Below are positions 11,718 through 24,062 of a DNA stretch of 64,000 nucleotides, one piece after another. The stretch lies in contig AP026543.1 of NCBI GenBank assembly GCA_026075535.2, positions 1,674,001 through 1,738,000 of the forward strand, given 5' to 3'. The stretch's first letter is position 1; every line of letters starts with the position of its first letter. The notes beneath the pieces were generated by a model, which saw only the letters and a program-made list of their open reading frames with translations, did not search any database and had not been told where the DNA came from. The translations under genes and the position numbers were made by a program. The DNA is from Tricholoma matsutake. Taxonomy: Eukaryota; Basidiomycota; Agaricomycetes; Agaricales; Tricholomataceae.

Positions 11718-12540
11718 CTGTCTAGTTCATACTTTGTGAGGTACTATTTTGGACTTGTAAATATCTCTGCTCATACAATGATACCATGTCAGTCAAAGCT
11801 TGAGTGTCAACTATGTAATATAATGTGGAGTTGGCTCTGAATCTTGATAATATGTGCATGTGCATGTGGTCAAGGCAAGTAATTCTATTATTTTTCTCCG
11901 GAGCCCATACTGACGATATTATCCTAAGCAGACCAGTCAATACATTAAAGTATCAAAGTGGTATGACATTAAAAGGCTGTAGTTTCACGACAACATGACC
12001 TTGCATTCATATCTCGGGGCACAACGTTGAATGTTTCCCAAACACTTGTCCGATGTGACAGGCTGTTTAATTAAGACCGCATAATGCCTCACAAATTAAA
12101 GTCTGTCCATTCTGCAAATGCCTATCTTGCAACGAGGTTTTCATCTTCAAGATTGCATAAGCCCTTGCAACTTGAAAGGTACATGGATCATCTTGATATC
12201 TTTAGATTGGATAATCATGATAAGTGCAGTTTTGTGCACATCTATTCGTGAACCCTGTGCATGAGGCCCTGAGCCTCTTTGAACCAGTGCATTTTCTATC
12301 CATTTTTCATGTTTAATTCATTAACTATTGATAGTAGTCTGCCATCTTTCACAATCCGATGATCACGATAAGCTCCTTCACTTGTCACTGACAGCTGATA
12401 GTAGATTCCAGTAAAACATGTTCTTCACACTGTTAACCATTCTCAGGCTATGACAAGCAACAAACAACACACATATAACCGACTAAGTAAGTCATTGATC
12501 AGTAAATTTGTTTGACGTCCTTGACCCACACAAGCTATAG
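11718..12540. other. Gene-free stretch
   Basis: AT-rich sequence with no frame longer than about 70 codons and no repeat or terminus that I can identify. Nothing is supported here. Confidence 0.4.
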
Positions 12541-12739
12541 TCTTGAAATGCGCCCTACCAACCATCATGCTATTGTCTTTGACTCTGAATCTGAAGGCCA
12601 CACGTCAGATGAGTTTGATTCAAGACTCTGACACACTCCCAGAGGCAAGGCACATGAAAAGGTCAGCTTTAGGTATATTTGAGACAACTTATATCTCAAT
12701 ATGTATAGGCCCTGCTAGCGACTCAACATGAGCTGCAAC

Positions 12740-15110
12740 AGTCACGAGCAATTTGCAAAGCACTGAATATCGAAAACAAGGTGCTCAAATAGAAGATCAT
12801 TGAACTCAAGGAACAGCTAAACACTCTTTCTACCACCACAACAACAACACGTACAACACATGATACAGTGATGGAAAGGGTCAAAACATCTGCCAAGATA
12901 TGGACCTGCTTTTACAAACCATTTTCACGCATGTACAATGACCCAAACCTATTTTTTGGTCTGAAGCCTTCTTCTGAGTGGCTGCTCCCAGAAAAATGAT
13001 TCTGCACCAATGACCTTATGGCACAGAGAGAAGGGTGGCTCACTGAGCTCTATGACTTTCTGCCTGTGGAACTTCATCCACTAGTCCATCAGTCCTCTGA
13101 ATTTGATGCTGAGACATGTATTATTTCTGTCTTCATCTCTCTCATTGTCTAAAATTGCACAGTTCCGGTTAGCATCAAGATCATTTTGAAGCGCACTCAT
13201 CAATAGGATGTGGAAGGCGGCACCCCAGATTTTCAAACTCTCTCCAGATATTTTTAAACCGTCATTTCAATGCGATACTGTTCCTCAATTAACAATGCTC
13301 CTCAACTTTGCTAGAAATTCAAAGCACTCTTCAACAAAGCCTTGCAATTCAAAGCTCCTGCCTCTTATCTACCCTCCATCTGTTTGACAAAGAGGCATCA
13401 AAGGATATGAAACTAAAATATTTCAATTGCCAGAAGTGTTTTTAGTAAGTAAAGGGAGCCAAATAGTATCCTGTTTCTCATCAATAATTTTTTTAGTTTA
13501 TGAGAGCTGTATTATTTGGCCTAGCCTCATTGGATTTGACAGGGAAGCATGGGGGCCTGCCACATATGGGAAGCAATGGGGCATCACATCATTGGAGAAG
13601 CTTCCATTTTATGCCATTCCTTTGTTTTCAGTATTGGTATGTCTAGTTTTATACGTTCTCAATCTGGTTGTTACTGAATGGTTGTAATTGTCAAGGCCAT
13701 GTTTATTATATCTGGGGATCCTGACTTCTGCTCTGAGGGCTCCCAGACCAGAAGAAACTACGAAGAGTATTACAATTTTCTTCATGTCCAATTCCATGCA
13801 GTACACAAGACAGCCAAATTTCAGCAGATCATGGATATGTGTCAGAAGATAGTCTTTAGTGGACAGACTGATAAATGGAAGGGTAATCAGATGGAGGACA
13901 ATGATTTGGACAGTGGTGAAAGTGAAATCAATTGGGGGATGGAGGCATTGGCGCTTGATGATGAAGATGACCCACATGAACTGGAGAATGATGAGTGGGG
14001 TTTGCTGGACTTTGCATTCAACCCCATTCTTGACCACAATGACCAGTCTCACACTGGTCCCTCATACACTCTCCCACCCCCCAATTCCTTCTCTTTGTAT
14101 GACAACCCCTCATCCCTCCATCCACCAGTAGCAACACTGACGAACACTAGTCCAGCTCCTTCCCAACCCCTTATCCCACAAGTACCACCAGCACTGAAGA
14201 AGAAGTCAAGAGCTTCGAACAAGGCATTACACTCTGGTATAACACAAGCCAATTTATTGTTCCCACTGCCAGCACTAGCTACACCAAGGAAGAGTACCCT
14301 ATCTGTCCCTGTTGGCCTCGATCTTAGTACAGATGAATCTGATTTATCTGAACCTATGCCTCCAAAGAAGACCCGAGCATCAAAAGCAAAACAATCTCAA
14401 AGAAAGAGGGCTGATGATGCTGGCTCAATAGTTGGAGTGATAGGATGGTTCAATGTACTATCTGCTGAACTGGCGGATGCTGAACTGGCAGATGAGGAAG
14501 AGAACAGTAAGTGAAGGGTTTTAGCTACCTATTTGGTTTTGAACCTATCTTAGCACCCATGATTGCAACAGTTGTAGAACCCAACCCTACCTTACTGCCT
14601 CCAGGAACAGCGGTGGAGCCAGAACTTGCCCCAGCAGAAGCAGGGCTACATCATGAAGGAAGCAAGGTGGCAAGCAAGAAGGGAGCAGGAGCATGAGCAG
14701 GAGCAGGAGCAGGAAAGGGAAAGGGAAAGGGAAAGGGAAAGGGAAAGGGAAAGGGAAAGGGAAAGGGAAAGGGAAAGGGAAAGGGAAAGGGAAAGGGAAA
14801 GGGAAAGGGAAAGGGAAAGGGAAAGGGAAAGGGAAAGGGAAAGGGAAAGGGAAAGGGAAAGGGAAAGGGAAAGGGAAAGGGAAAGGGAAAGGGAAAGGGA
14901 AAGGGAAAGGGAAAGGGAAAGGGAAAGGGAAAGGGAAAAGGGAAAGGGAAAGGGAAAGGGAAAGGGAAAGGGAAGGGGAAGGGGAGTAGGAGTGGGAACA
15001 GGAGTGGGAACAGAAGCAGGAGCAGGAGCAGAAGCAGAAGCAGGAACAGAAGCAGGAATGGGAACAGGAATGGGAATGGGAAAGGGGAAAAAGGTCAGTT
15101 TTGCGGTATA
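12740..15110 (+). pseudogene. Second multicopy Agaricomycete gene of unknown function, decayed
   Basis: Pieces of one protein follow in order: a coiled-coil-like start (ALNIENKVLK, IIELKEQLN, about 12755-12820); a block with ELYDFLPVELHPLVHQ (about 13045); a block near 13545 with GPATYGKQWGITS; then a hydrophobic stretch leading to MFIISGDPDFCSEGSQT (about 13700), and acidic then Ser/Pro-rich sequence to 14514. A last segment becomes a Lys-Gly repeat. Stops occur near 12799, 12997 and 13150, and the 13200-13430 part is poorly preserved. Function is unknown; I recognise it only as a repeated Agaricomycete family. Confidence 0.6.
14713..14978 (+). repeat. GGGAAA hexanucleotide array (about 44 units)
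   Basis: An uninterrupted purine array of ggaaag units, about 265 bp, except for one unit with an extra A near 14938. It encodes Gly-Lys or Arg-Glu repeats depending on frame. The extra A separates the upstream Gly-Lys frame from the downstream frame (GRGVGVGTGVG), so it acts as a frameshift. The minus-strand frames across it are artefacts. Confidence 0.95.
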
Positions 15111-15494
15111 GCATTTCAACTTCTATGATCTTTTATGTTGCCAGTATGTGTATTTAAATATCTTATGCTGCAGTTTGCAGAGCACAGCCTGATTGTGGTA
15201 CATTTGTTTTGCTACTGATTGAACGTCTGATTCCTTGTGGTATGCTAGAATGATACAGATCCTGATCTAAGAGTAAACATACTAATGGTTCTGGGAGTGG
15301 GAGTGACTAGGTGGAATCTGGGTAATTGGAAACACAGGTTTTACAACTGAGATCATCTCCTTGGATTCCATCATTGTCAACTGGGGGGTGAGCTGAGAGG
15401 ATGACTACAGAAAACCATAGCTAATATCCCAGTGCCTTTGTTCATTAGTCTGAGTACAAATGAGCTTTCGCCATCTCCATCTCCAACCTCATGT
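15111..15494. other. Unassigned stretch before the Gypsy1 LTR
   Basis: No supported gene. A possible intron acceptor (ttatgctgcag, about 15178) suggests the preceding gene once continued. The sequence ends at the LTR boundary. Confidence 0.35.
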
Positions 15495-15848
15495 TATAAG
15501 GGCAACCTCAGCCTCTAGCAAAGGGAAATCTGAAGAGAAAACTCTAAGGACCCCTTTGCCAGTGCCCAGTATATGTGAAGACTGCAAAAATCAAATAATA
15601 ATCTAAAAATAGAAAAGGTGGAGATAGGCTGATCAAGGCCACCGAATGACATCATACCAAGGGGTAGATGTCAGAATGGTACTCCATCTCTAAATATAAA
15701 ACTGTCAACATGCACAAATGTGATAGAAAGGGAAATTAGTAATAAAATAAGGAAAAATCATAGAAAATGAAGAATAGAAGGGAAGAAAAATATAGGATGA
15801 ACATAAAAAATAGGAGAAACACATGGGGCACCCTCTAGTCCCCTTACA
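15495..15848 (-). repeat. 3' LTR of Gypsy1
   Basis: On the plus strand it begins tataagggcaacc and ends ccccttaca, as do both Gypsy2 LTRs. At 354 bp it is about 65 bp shorter than these: it has one copy of ctagcaaagggaaatc where Gypsy2 LTRs have two flanking a spacer, consistent with deletion between direct repeats. The adjacent polypurine tract has also been lost. Confidence 0.88.
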
Positions 15849-15849
15849 T

Positions 15850-18800
15850 CACCCCAAATGTGACACGGTGCAGCAGTGTGCCATTGGTGGAATTCTTTGA
15901 CTAACCAAGGGGCATTCACATTGGACTCCTCGACCCATGAGTTCTCCTTGTACCCATAACCCTTCCAGTGTACCAAATACTGGAGCTTCCCTCGATGCAA
16001 CTGGCTGTCCAAGATTGAGTCAACTTCATACTGGGGTTCTCTCTCAATCACTGTAGGTGGCAGTGGTGGACATGAATGGCATCCTGGGAAAGGATCTGGG
16101 GGAGCTGAAGGGGGTTTCATGACATGGAGGCTGGGAGGTGCAAACGATAGGCATGTGTTCCAACACACTTGACAATGGGGAAAGGTCCCAGGAAGCGATG
16201 GGTGAGTTCCTTGGATGGAAGTGTGGTGGAGATGTCACTAGAGTCAAGATAAACTCAATCACCAACCTTGTACTGCAGTGTTGGAGAATGGCATTGATTG
16301 TAAAAGTGTGCCATGTCATCCTTCACCTTCACCTCCTCCAAATTGTCCCTCATGCATTCTGTGAACTCATTCACTGTCTCGATGTATGAGGGGGCTTGGT
16401 GAGGTTCAAATCCCATGCGTGGATGCTGTCCAGTGTCTAAGAAGAAAGGGGTTTGTTGAGTGGAAGTGTGGACATGGTTGTTGTATCCAAACTCGGCCAA
16501 GGGGAGGAGATTGTCCCAATTGTCCTGGTGCTCATTGATGAAGCCATGGATGTACTGCTCCAGTTCCTGGTTGACTCGTTTGGTCTGGCCATTGGTTTGT
16601 GGGTGATAAGTGGTTGAAGCAAGGAGTTTGATTCCCAGGAGTCGGTACAGCTCAGGAGTGAACTCTGCCATGAACTGAGGGCCACAATCAGAGAGGAAAG
16701 CACCAGGAAGTCCATGTAATTTCCACACATGGTGGAGGTAGAGTCAGGTGGCACCCAGGGCACTGACAGTGGTGTGAGTGGGAATGAAGTGAGCACATTA
16801 TCCCACTGAATCAACTGTGCACATCACTGCATCAAACCCATTTGACTCTGGCAACTCCACCACAAAGTCAACACTAACAACATCCCAACAACTCTCTGGA
16901 ACAGGAAGAGGGTGTAGCTTGCCAATGGGTTTGCGACAAGGAATCTTGGTGCATAAGCAAAGGTCACAAGTGCGACAATACTGACCAATGAGCCATGACA
17001 TCTGTGGCCACCAATAATTCCATGAGGTGAGCTCCAAGGTCTTCCAGCATCCAGGATGACCAGCAATCCATGAGTCATGATGTTGGGATATAATGCATTG
17101 ACAAAGGTCTGGGTTGTTGGGGACATAGATGTGATCCCTGAAATACAACAAGTCCTCCTTTTCAGCCCACTCTGCTGCACCCAAGGAGAGGGTGGATCCC
17201 TTCCTCAGCTCTTTAACAGCTCGGGCCATGACATCCTCATGTAAACTGCTATGGTTCATGCAACAAATATTGCATAGGATGTCCTGCTCCTCACCCTGGG
17301 GTGCAATGTCTTCCAATCCCTGGATAGTAAACAGGTTTGGCTGCAACAACACAATGTCTTGATTGTCGTCACTGCCATCCCCATGGTCTGCGCATTGGGA
17401 GAGGGCATCAGTCTTTCCCATGCTGCAACCCAGATGGTGGTGCAAGGAGAAGTCAAACCTGGATAGATACAGGGACCAACAAGCTTGACAATGGTTCAAT
17501 TTCTTGGCCGTCATAAAGTACTCGAGATTCTTGTGATCTGTCCAAATTTCCACCTTGTGTTGGGCACCCTCGAGAAAGTGTCACCACTCCTCGAGCACAC
17601 ACATTATTGCTAACATCTCCTTGTCATGGATCTCATAGTTTCGCTCCACAGCACTAAGGCTTTTGGAATAGAACACAACAGGATGCCACTTCTGGTCCTT
17701 CAGAGACTGCTGAGACAATATGGCGCCTGTAACAAAGTCAGAACTGTCGGCCTCTACACGAAAAGGGTGTGAGTCATCAGCAAAGGTAAGAATGGGAGCA
17801 GAAGTGACCATCTCCTTAAGCTTTTCAAATGCCTCCTGTTGTGCATTGTCCCACCTCCATGCCTCCTTGCCCATCAAGTCAAACAGTGGTTGTGCATGAT
17901 GTGAGAAATCCTTGATAAAACACCAATAGAATTGATGAAGCCCAGGAAAGACTGCACCTCTTTCCTGTTCATGGGCGTTGGCCAAGCTGTGACCCCATTC
18001 ACCTTGACAGGATCCATCTCCACCTGACCCCCTCAGACAATTAGGCCAAGGTACTCAATCTTGGTCTTCTCAAACTCGCACTTATCCTGACAAAGGTAGA
18101 GTTTGTACTGTCGAAGTCATTCCAGGATGAGGAGTGTAATGCAACGATGCTCTTCAACTGTGCAAGTGAAGATGAGGATGTCATCGAGATGGATACAAAT
18201 GATGCCTTCAAGGATGAGGTCATGGAAGATGTCGTTCATCATGGTCTGGAAGGTGGCAGAACTATTAGTAAGGCCAAAGAACATGATGAGTGGTTCAAAA
18301 AGACCATGGTTGGTACAAAAGGCAGCCTTCCACTCATCTCCCTCCTTTATCCTCACATTATTGTAACCCCAATGGACATCAAGCTTGGTGAAGTATTGGG
18401 CTCCATGGAGTTGATTCACAAGTTCGGAGATGAGAGGTAACAGGTAGCGATTTTTGACCGTGATGTCATTGAGCCTTCTATAGTCTTGAACTGGTCAAAG
18501 TGAGCCATCCTTCTTCTTGATGAAGAAAAAGGGAGAGGCCATGGGTGACTTCAATGGTTGAATACATCCAGAGGCTAGGTGTTCATCAATGAACTGGTCA
18601 AGCTGTCGCTGCTCCTCAGGGGAGAGAGGATAGACCTTGCAGGAGGAAGGGGTTGCGCCGGGGGTGAGTTCGATTGTGTGATCCCATGGCTTGTGCGCAG
18701 GGAGAGAGTCAAAAGATTCCTTGGAGAACACATCCTCAAACTCATGGAGATGAGGAAGTAAAGAATCAGTAGAGGATTTAGCAGTATTGTTTTTGTGGAA

Positions 18801-19074
18801 GGCCTCAGCGAGGTGTTGGGATATGTTCAATGTAGCACACACCTCATGCAACAGACAAATTGCAGTGTAGAAAATCCAATCACCTTCCTCAACTTCCTCT
18901 GGCTCCTCCACATCGTCATCTGAGTCTGGCACCAGATCAGGAACCCCCTCCAACTTCACATCTGGCACTGGTAGGGGTCCAGCATGACACTTCTGGGTGC
19001 ATCATATTGAGGCCTTCTGTCCATGACGTTCTAGTCTGGCTTCCATGAAACAAGTGCAACAGCTGGATAGGCAT
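15850..19074 (-). pseudogene. Gypsy1 pol (RT, RNase H, integrase, chromodomain), decayed
   Basis: Reading right to left: reverse transcriptase (about 18500-18100, IHLDDILIF, with H for the usual Y of YxDD), RNase H (about 17980-17500, EADSSDF), the integrase zinc finger (about 17080-16960), the DDE core (SVDFVVELP at about 16860, LSDCGPQF near 16680, QELEQY near 16560) and the chromodomain (about 16020-15880, LVHWKGYGYKENSWVEE). The chromodomain is still readable. Numerous stops and frameshifts, and Arg-to-Cys/His/Gln changes compared with Gypsy2, show heavy CpG decay. The copy is not functional. Confidence 0.9.
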
Positions 19075-19661
19075 CAGCTCATGGTGACCTCCCCGGTATT
19101 CCAGTTGACCTCTGGGTTATGGTCTCCAAGCCATGGATAGCCCAAAATCACCTTCTGCTTCCCTAACTGAGTGACAGCAAAAAGGGCACACTCACTGTGA
19201 TCTTTGTAGCAGAGGACCAGGTCTACAACCTCTCGGATGGCACCAGCTTTGTTTGGGGATCCATCCACATTATAAATAGGTATTGGATGTGAGAGTGAGT
19301 GAGTGTTCAGGCAATGTTGTTGCACGCGATGGGTGTCAATGAAGAGGCCAGTCGCACCAGAGTCCAGGAGCACAGAGACACCAAGTATCTGTCCAGTGTC
19401 AGTAGTCTGTAGTTCAATTGCCAGGTTCAAGGAATGTGCAGAGGGAGTGGATGTAACGATATATTTGTGTGGTAATTTGCACTCCCATGATTTAATTTTG
19501 GGATGCAAGGCAGAGGGAGAGATAGGAAAAGCAGGTACATCTTCAGCCAACTTTGAAGGGTCAGAGAGGGGAACAGTAGATTCATTCTCTGGGGATTCAA
19601 CTGACAAAACTTCAAAGTGGTTATGGACAGGCAACAAGGGTGTATGATTCACTCGCTGCAA
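19074..19661 (-). pseudogene. Gypsy1 protease region
   Basis: A 195-codon open frame with the retropepsin motif LLDSGATGLFID (about 19350), followed by a second conserved block (GKQKVILGYPWLGDHNP). The corresponding Gypsy2 frame is broken by a stop soon after the same motif. The protease is expected to process Gag-Pol; here it is part of a dead element. Confidence 0.85.
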
Positions 19662-20260
19662 ATAGAAAAATCCTGCTCCTCTACAACCTCTGATTTGATC
19701 TCCTCTGTAACCTGACCCTTTGCTTCCTCAACATCTACAAGCGCCAACAGGTCCTGAAGGAGTTCGTCTCACCCCTCAGGTGTGAGCATGCGGATATCCT
19801 GATGATGGGGGCATGCTCCAGCCATATGTCCAGTCTCCCCACAGCAGTAGCAGAGGTTCAACCTGTGTGCACAGCTATGGGCTGCATTGACATCCATTGG
19901 TACTGGAACATTGATGACTGGTGTGGGAGTTTGACAGACAGGAATGGGATTACATTGGGGGACAGTTCAATTGAAGGTGTGGGGCATAGGAGTGGTAGTT
20001 GGAGCCCAGAATGCAGCATTAAACACTGCATTTGTGAGTTGGTTCTCATCACAGAGTGAAGCAGCTTCATACCAAGCATAGATATCATCATCCGCTGGGT
20101 GCCCTTCCAACATCTGTGCAATCTGGTCCTGAATTTCTTGATTGAGGCCCCATCAGAACTTCACCACTGGTAGCCCACTCCCATATCCTGCCATGTCCAC
20201 CAAATCCTTAAACTCATTGATATAATCATCCACAGATTGATGTGCCTGGTGGTAAGAGGA
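19662..20260 (-). pseudogene. Gypsy1 gag, C-terminal part with zinc knuckle
   Basis: Aligned to Gypsy2 gag: MLEGHPADDDIYAWYEAASL, then the CCHC knuckle CYCCGETGHMAGAC (about 19850), then LLQDLLALVDVEEAK. Arg in the Gypsy2 knuckle (CYRC) is Cys here, a CpG-type change. Several stops are present. It breaks off at the target duplication of the Mutator-like element (20261-20269). Confidence 0.82.
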
Positions 20261-20269
20261 TGACTCGAG
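20261..20269. repeat. Target-site duplication of the MULE, left copy
   Basis: TGACTCGAG, matched by TGACTAGAG at 31802-31810. It lies in Gypsy1 gag. Confidence 0.85.
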
Positions 20270-20311
20270 GGCTTATTCTAATGAGAAACCTAGGGTGCTG
20301 ACTGAAACCCT
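20270..20311 (+). repeat. MULE terminal inverted repeat, left
   Basis: 42 bp, inverse of 31760-31801 with two mismatches at positions 22 and 23. The inner part reads GGGTGCTGACTGAAACCCT in both arms. Confidence 0.93.
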
Positions 20312-20744
20312 ATGTGTCTATTTAGAACCCCAGGATGTGCAGTTGGCCGGCTTTGCCGGTGTGGCTGTGCATTGAATTTCTCTCGCTCACAGTGGCCACT
20401 CAGTCCTCAACTGCCAAAGGCTACTTCTTCCTGAATCCTTACCTCTATGCTGTAGCCTTCCAGAAAGCAGATATGCCATGGCCACTTTACAAGAACATGT
20501 TGTGTACCCAGGATCCCCATTGAATAACAATGTGTTAAGTACAGGATGAGTGCAGCAAACCACTGGCATATTGAGTGCTGAGGAAGGAACCGGGGGTTGG
20601 TGCAGATAGCTAAACATCAAGATTTTGGGTGGGCTGGGGATTAGGTTTTTGTGATAAGTATGTGTTCACATCAAAAAGTATCTCATCGATCATCACCAAA
20701 AGAGTCCTTCTAGAAACACTTAAGATTGGGTTAATAGACAATTT

Positions 20745-23620
20745 GAACAATTGTGCCCTTCTTGGCAACACAGTCCACATCAATGCCTGTGATTTTCCTG
20801 GCCTGAATGTATGGCACCATTAGCATCACGGTCTTCTCATGCCAAACTTGTTGTCGCCTTTGCTCCTCCACCACATGGCCAACCTTCAAGTGGACCAGTA
20901 ATCTGTGCTGGCCAAGGTCTTTCCTTATTCCTTATTATTGGAGGATCATGAATATGTTCATGGTGATGTCGGGCATTTTCTGCACACCTTGTGGTAAATT
21001 TTTTGTGAGCTGTTGTAAAGTTATACTAGGGTTTATTACTGACTGGATATCACCAATATGCTCGACAAGTGTGTCAAGCTGTTCTTGAGTTTGGACATTG
21101 GTGAGAAGGGGGTGAAGTGCAGCTTCTGCTTCATGATAAATGGTATGCACACCAAGGGTTCTCATAGGTTGAGCGGCTGGTGATGTGAAGCCATGTGTCA
21201 GATCTAGTGGGTTCGACAGAAGGTGGGAATTGCTGCTGTCCATTGAAAACAGCAGCTCCTCTGGTCTTAATGCATGCTCTCAAGTCACAGGGGGGATGTC
21301 CATGATATTTAGTGATGGATTTTGGTACCAGCTTTGGCAAGAAATTAATAATGACAACGGCTCAATAGTTCCAATTTGTGGCACTCACTGTGGTAGAATT
21401 AGTCCAATATGAAATGGCAGACCCTTTACATCTGTCCAAGCCCTGAAGTAATGATGGCATGGAAGACCAAGGTTAAGTCCCATGCAGCAGTCACAGATGT
21501 ATCGTTTATCTTGTAGGAGAGCAAGATGGTGTGATTTTTCAGTTGCAGTATGCACAATTCATAGCAGATGCTCGATGACTAGCCCACATCCTGTGATGAG
21601 CTGTAAGAGCCAGCGAGTTGAGACATAAGCATCATCATTTTCAAAACTGTTCATTATGCGCTACCAAAGACGATTAATTTGAGTCATATAAAGGTTAATT
21701 ATTACTTACATCCTCTTCCTTACACTTCCAACTGAACTCCTTATCCATATTATCAGTCACCAAATTATGTCCCTCCTGTCATTTGAAGAATATTGTCAGC
21801 ACTTTGTGAAACTGCTGAGAATGAAATCTGATAGCTTGCCCATTTTCGAACTCCTGGTGGTAATTGAACTACTTCTGTATGATAGAATAGGCTATGCTGC
21901 ATTTGTTGATGGCAGGTGTGAAGTGCAAATGGCCCAACATATTTTTGAAGTGTTGCAAGGGGTAAAAGAAACAATGATTCTAATTGTGTATTATGCTGCC
22001 TTCTGGACGACTTCAAGTTGTGGATTTGTCAGCACATGCTAGTGCAATGCAAGTTAAAAACACAATTTACCTCTTGGGTTTGTATCAATTCATGATCTGT
22101 CTGGTCTAACATGTGCTGGTTGAGAGCATCAAAGACCTGCAGGAGAGTCTTTTTGGCATTGCCAAGTGTTTTGCTTGTCTTGTTCTCTGCCTCTGCACAG
22201 CCATTTGTCCTAATCCCCACAGTAAATTTCATCATGATCCAGGTCCAAGCCCATTTCCCTCCATGGATATAACTCCTCTTCAAGATACTGCTTAGCAGCT
22301 GGGTAATGTGAAACAAGCAAAGCCCAAAGATGGTCAAATTCCACTGGGGAGACTGCCCAGTATGTAGCCCAAAATTCATGATTGAAGTTGATCCAATCAC
22401 TCCCAAGAGCTGCTCATAGTTGTACTGTGACATTGCCATTCAAATGGTGAAGGCAGTATACATGGTGACTGAGAGGCATGACATGTGGAACTGATGCAAG
22501 AAGAGAAGGATGGCGATTGGATGCAACAACTTTGGGATGTTTGCCAGCAGCGTCGAGATGACATTGGAAGACCCAAGTGTGCATCACAATATCTTTGGAA
22601 CGATGGAATGCATACCATGCATTTCAGGATTTTCCAAAGTTATCAATGATAATACCAATGTTCAAAGGATAGCCATATTGGTTATGATTATATGAGTTAT
22701 CAGTGATCAGGAGATCAGAAAACCGCTGTAGAAGGGTAACTTGAGCAGGAGACTGCCACCAGAGACCAATCAGAACTTGGTTTTCATCCAGTTGGATCTG
22801 GTACTGCCACCCATGTTCACGTTCACCTTTTTCTTGAAGGCTATTCAAGATTGCTGAGGCATCACCACCAAGGGCTGTAACTGCAGCACGAGCTTCCCAC
22901 CGTGCATCATTGAGTAGATTGGTTATTTGGCATGGTTCAAGGATGTGAGTTGGAAAATGTTCTGCAAAAATGGTCTTGAGTGTTCCCCATGAAAATGTTG
23001 GATCAGAAAATTTTGCAACAAGCTCATGCTGAGCCTGTATTGGTGGGCATGAAACAATACCTCCAACAGGTACTTCTCATTGGTGATTGTGTTCCCATGC
23101 AACAGTTGTGATATGCCAGAGTCCCCCTTGGATGCAATTGACATTGACATGGGTGAAGCATTCAGTTTTGATTGTTTTTCCTTGGCAGTGATCTGAGGGA
23201 TCAATTGATGCCAAGTGCAAGGGGATGTGGTGGTAATAATGGTTACAACGCAAAGTGACTTTCTTGATAGTTCCATCTGGAGAGCATTTTGACTGTCCCA
23301 TTTGCCATGTATGGCCGAGTTGTTTCTCTTGTGCATATACCACATCATGAGCAGCCTCCATAGAATTGTACACAGAACCCATGAGGACCTGCCCCAGCCT
23401 CTGTGGAGTTGCTCAGTTCATTGTGTTTTTTACATCATCAACAGGAGCTGATTTGAGATTGATATTCAACAGTAGCTTGGAATGTAGGTCAGGCTTCGCA
23501 GGGAGTTCCTCAATGTCAGAGTCATCAGAAGGCACAATAACAGACCCAGATGTCATAGGAAGTGTGAGAACAGGTTTTTTTTGACACATTTTGCAGGTGG
23601 GCCAAGGATAATGATGTCTG
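20745..23620 (-). pseudogene. MULE transposase (FAR1-type finger, DDE core, SWIM, zinc knuckle), decayed
   Basis: From the right: a FAR1/GCM1-like DNA-binding region (about 23380-23085, CFTHVNVN, WHITTVAWEHNH); the MULE core with LLITDNSYNHNQYGYPLNIG (about 22700, first Asp), VVASNRHPSLL (about 22530, where the second catalytic Asp is expected but Asn is found) and GIRTNGCAEAENKTSK (about 22200, Glu); a SWIM finger YICDCCMGLNLGLPCHHYF (about 21500); and a CCHC-like knuckle CGLCCQEGHNCSNC (about 20780). Stops between the blocks and the lost Asp show it is inactive. Its 5' part was separated from it by Gypsy2. Confidence 0.87.
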
Positions 23621-23625
23621 GGGAT
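23621..23625. repeat. Target-site duplication of Gypsy2, left copy
   Basis: GGGAT immediately before the LTR, repeated as GGGAT at 29656-29660 immediately after the other LTR. A 5-bp duplication is usual for Gypsy integrases. Confidence 0.88.
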
Positions 23626-24048
23626 TATAAGGGCAACCTCAGCCTCTAGCAAAGGGAAATCCAAAGTTAAAATTATGCTACATAATACAGGGATTGGGGG
23701 TGCACCTAGCAAAGGGAAATCCGAAGAGAAAACTCTAAAGATCCCTTTGCCAGTGCCCAGTATATGTGAAAACTGCAAAAATCAAATAATAACTAAAAAT
23801 AGAAAAGGCGGAGATAGGCTGATCAAGGCCACCGCATGACATAATACCAAGGGGTAGATGTCGGAAGGGTACTCCGTCTCTAAACATAAAACTGTCAACA
23901 TGCACAAATGTGATAGAAAGGGAAATTAGTAATAAAATAAGGGAAAAATCATAGAAAATGAAGAATAGAAGGAAATGAGGCGAGAAAAAATATAGGACGA
24001 ACATAAAAAATAGGAGAAACACGTGGGACACCCTCTAGTCCCCTTACA
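23626..24048 (-). repeat. 3' LTR of Gypsy2
   Basis: A 423-bp LTR. On its own strand it starts TGTAAGGGG and ends CCCTTATA, so the last bases are TA rather than CA. It is almost identical to 29237-29655. Confidence 0.95.
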
Positions 24049-24062
24049 TTACCCCCCTTCTA
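24049..24062 (-). promoter_or_regulatory. Polypurine tract of Gypsy2
   Basis: On the minus strand AGAAGGGGGGTAA lies directly before the 3' LTR, the standard plus-strand priming position. It is similar to that of Gypsy0. Confidence 0.85.

Noticed and set aside
14587..15119. Arg-Glu, Pro-Phe and Ser-Leu repeat frames
   Set aside because: Artefacts of the GGGAAA array in other frames. Only the Gly-Lys frame fits the preceding gene.
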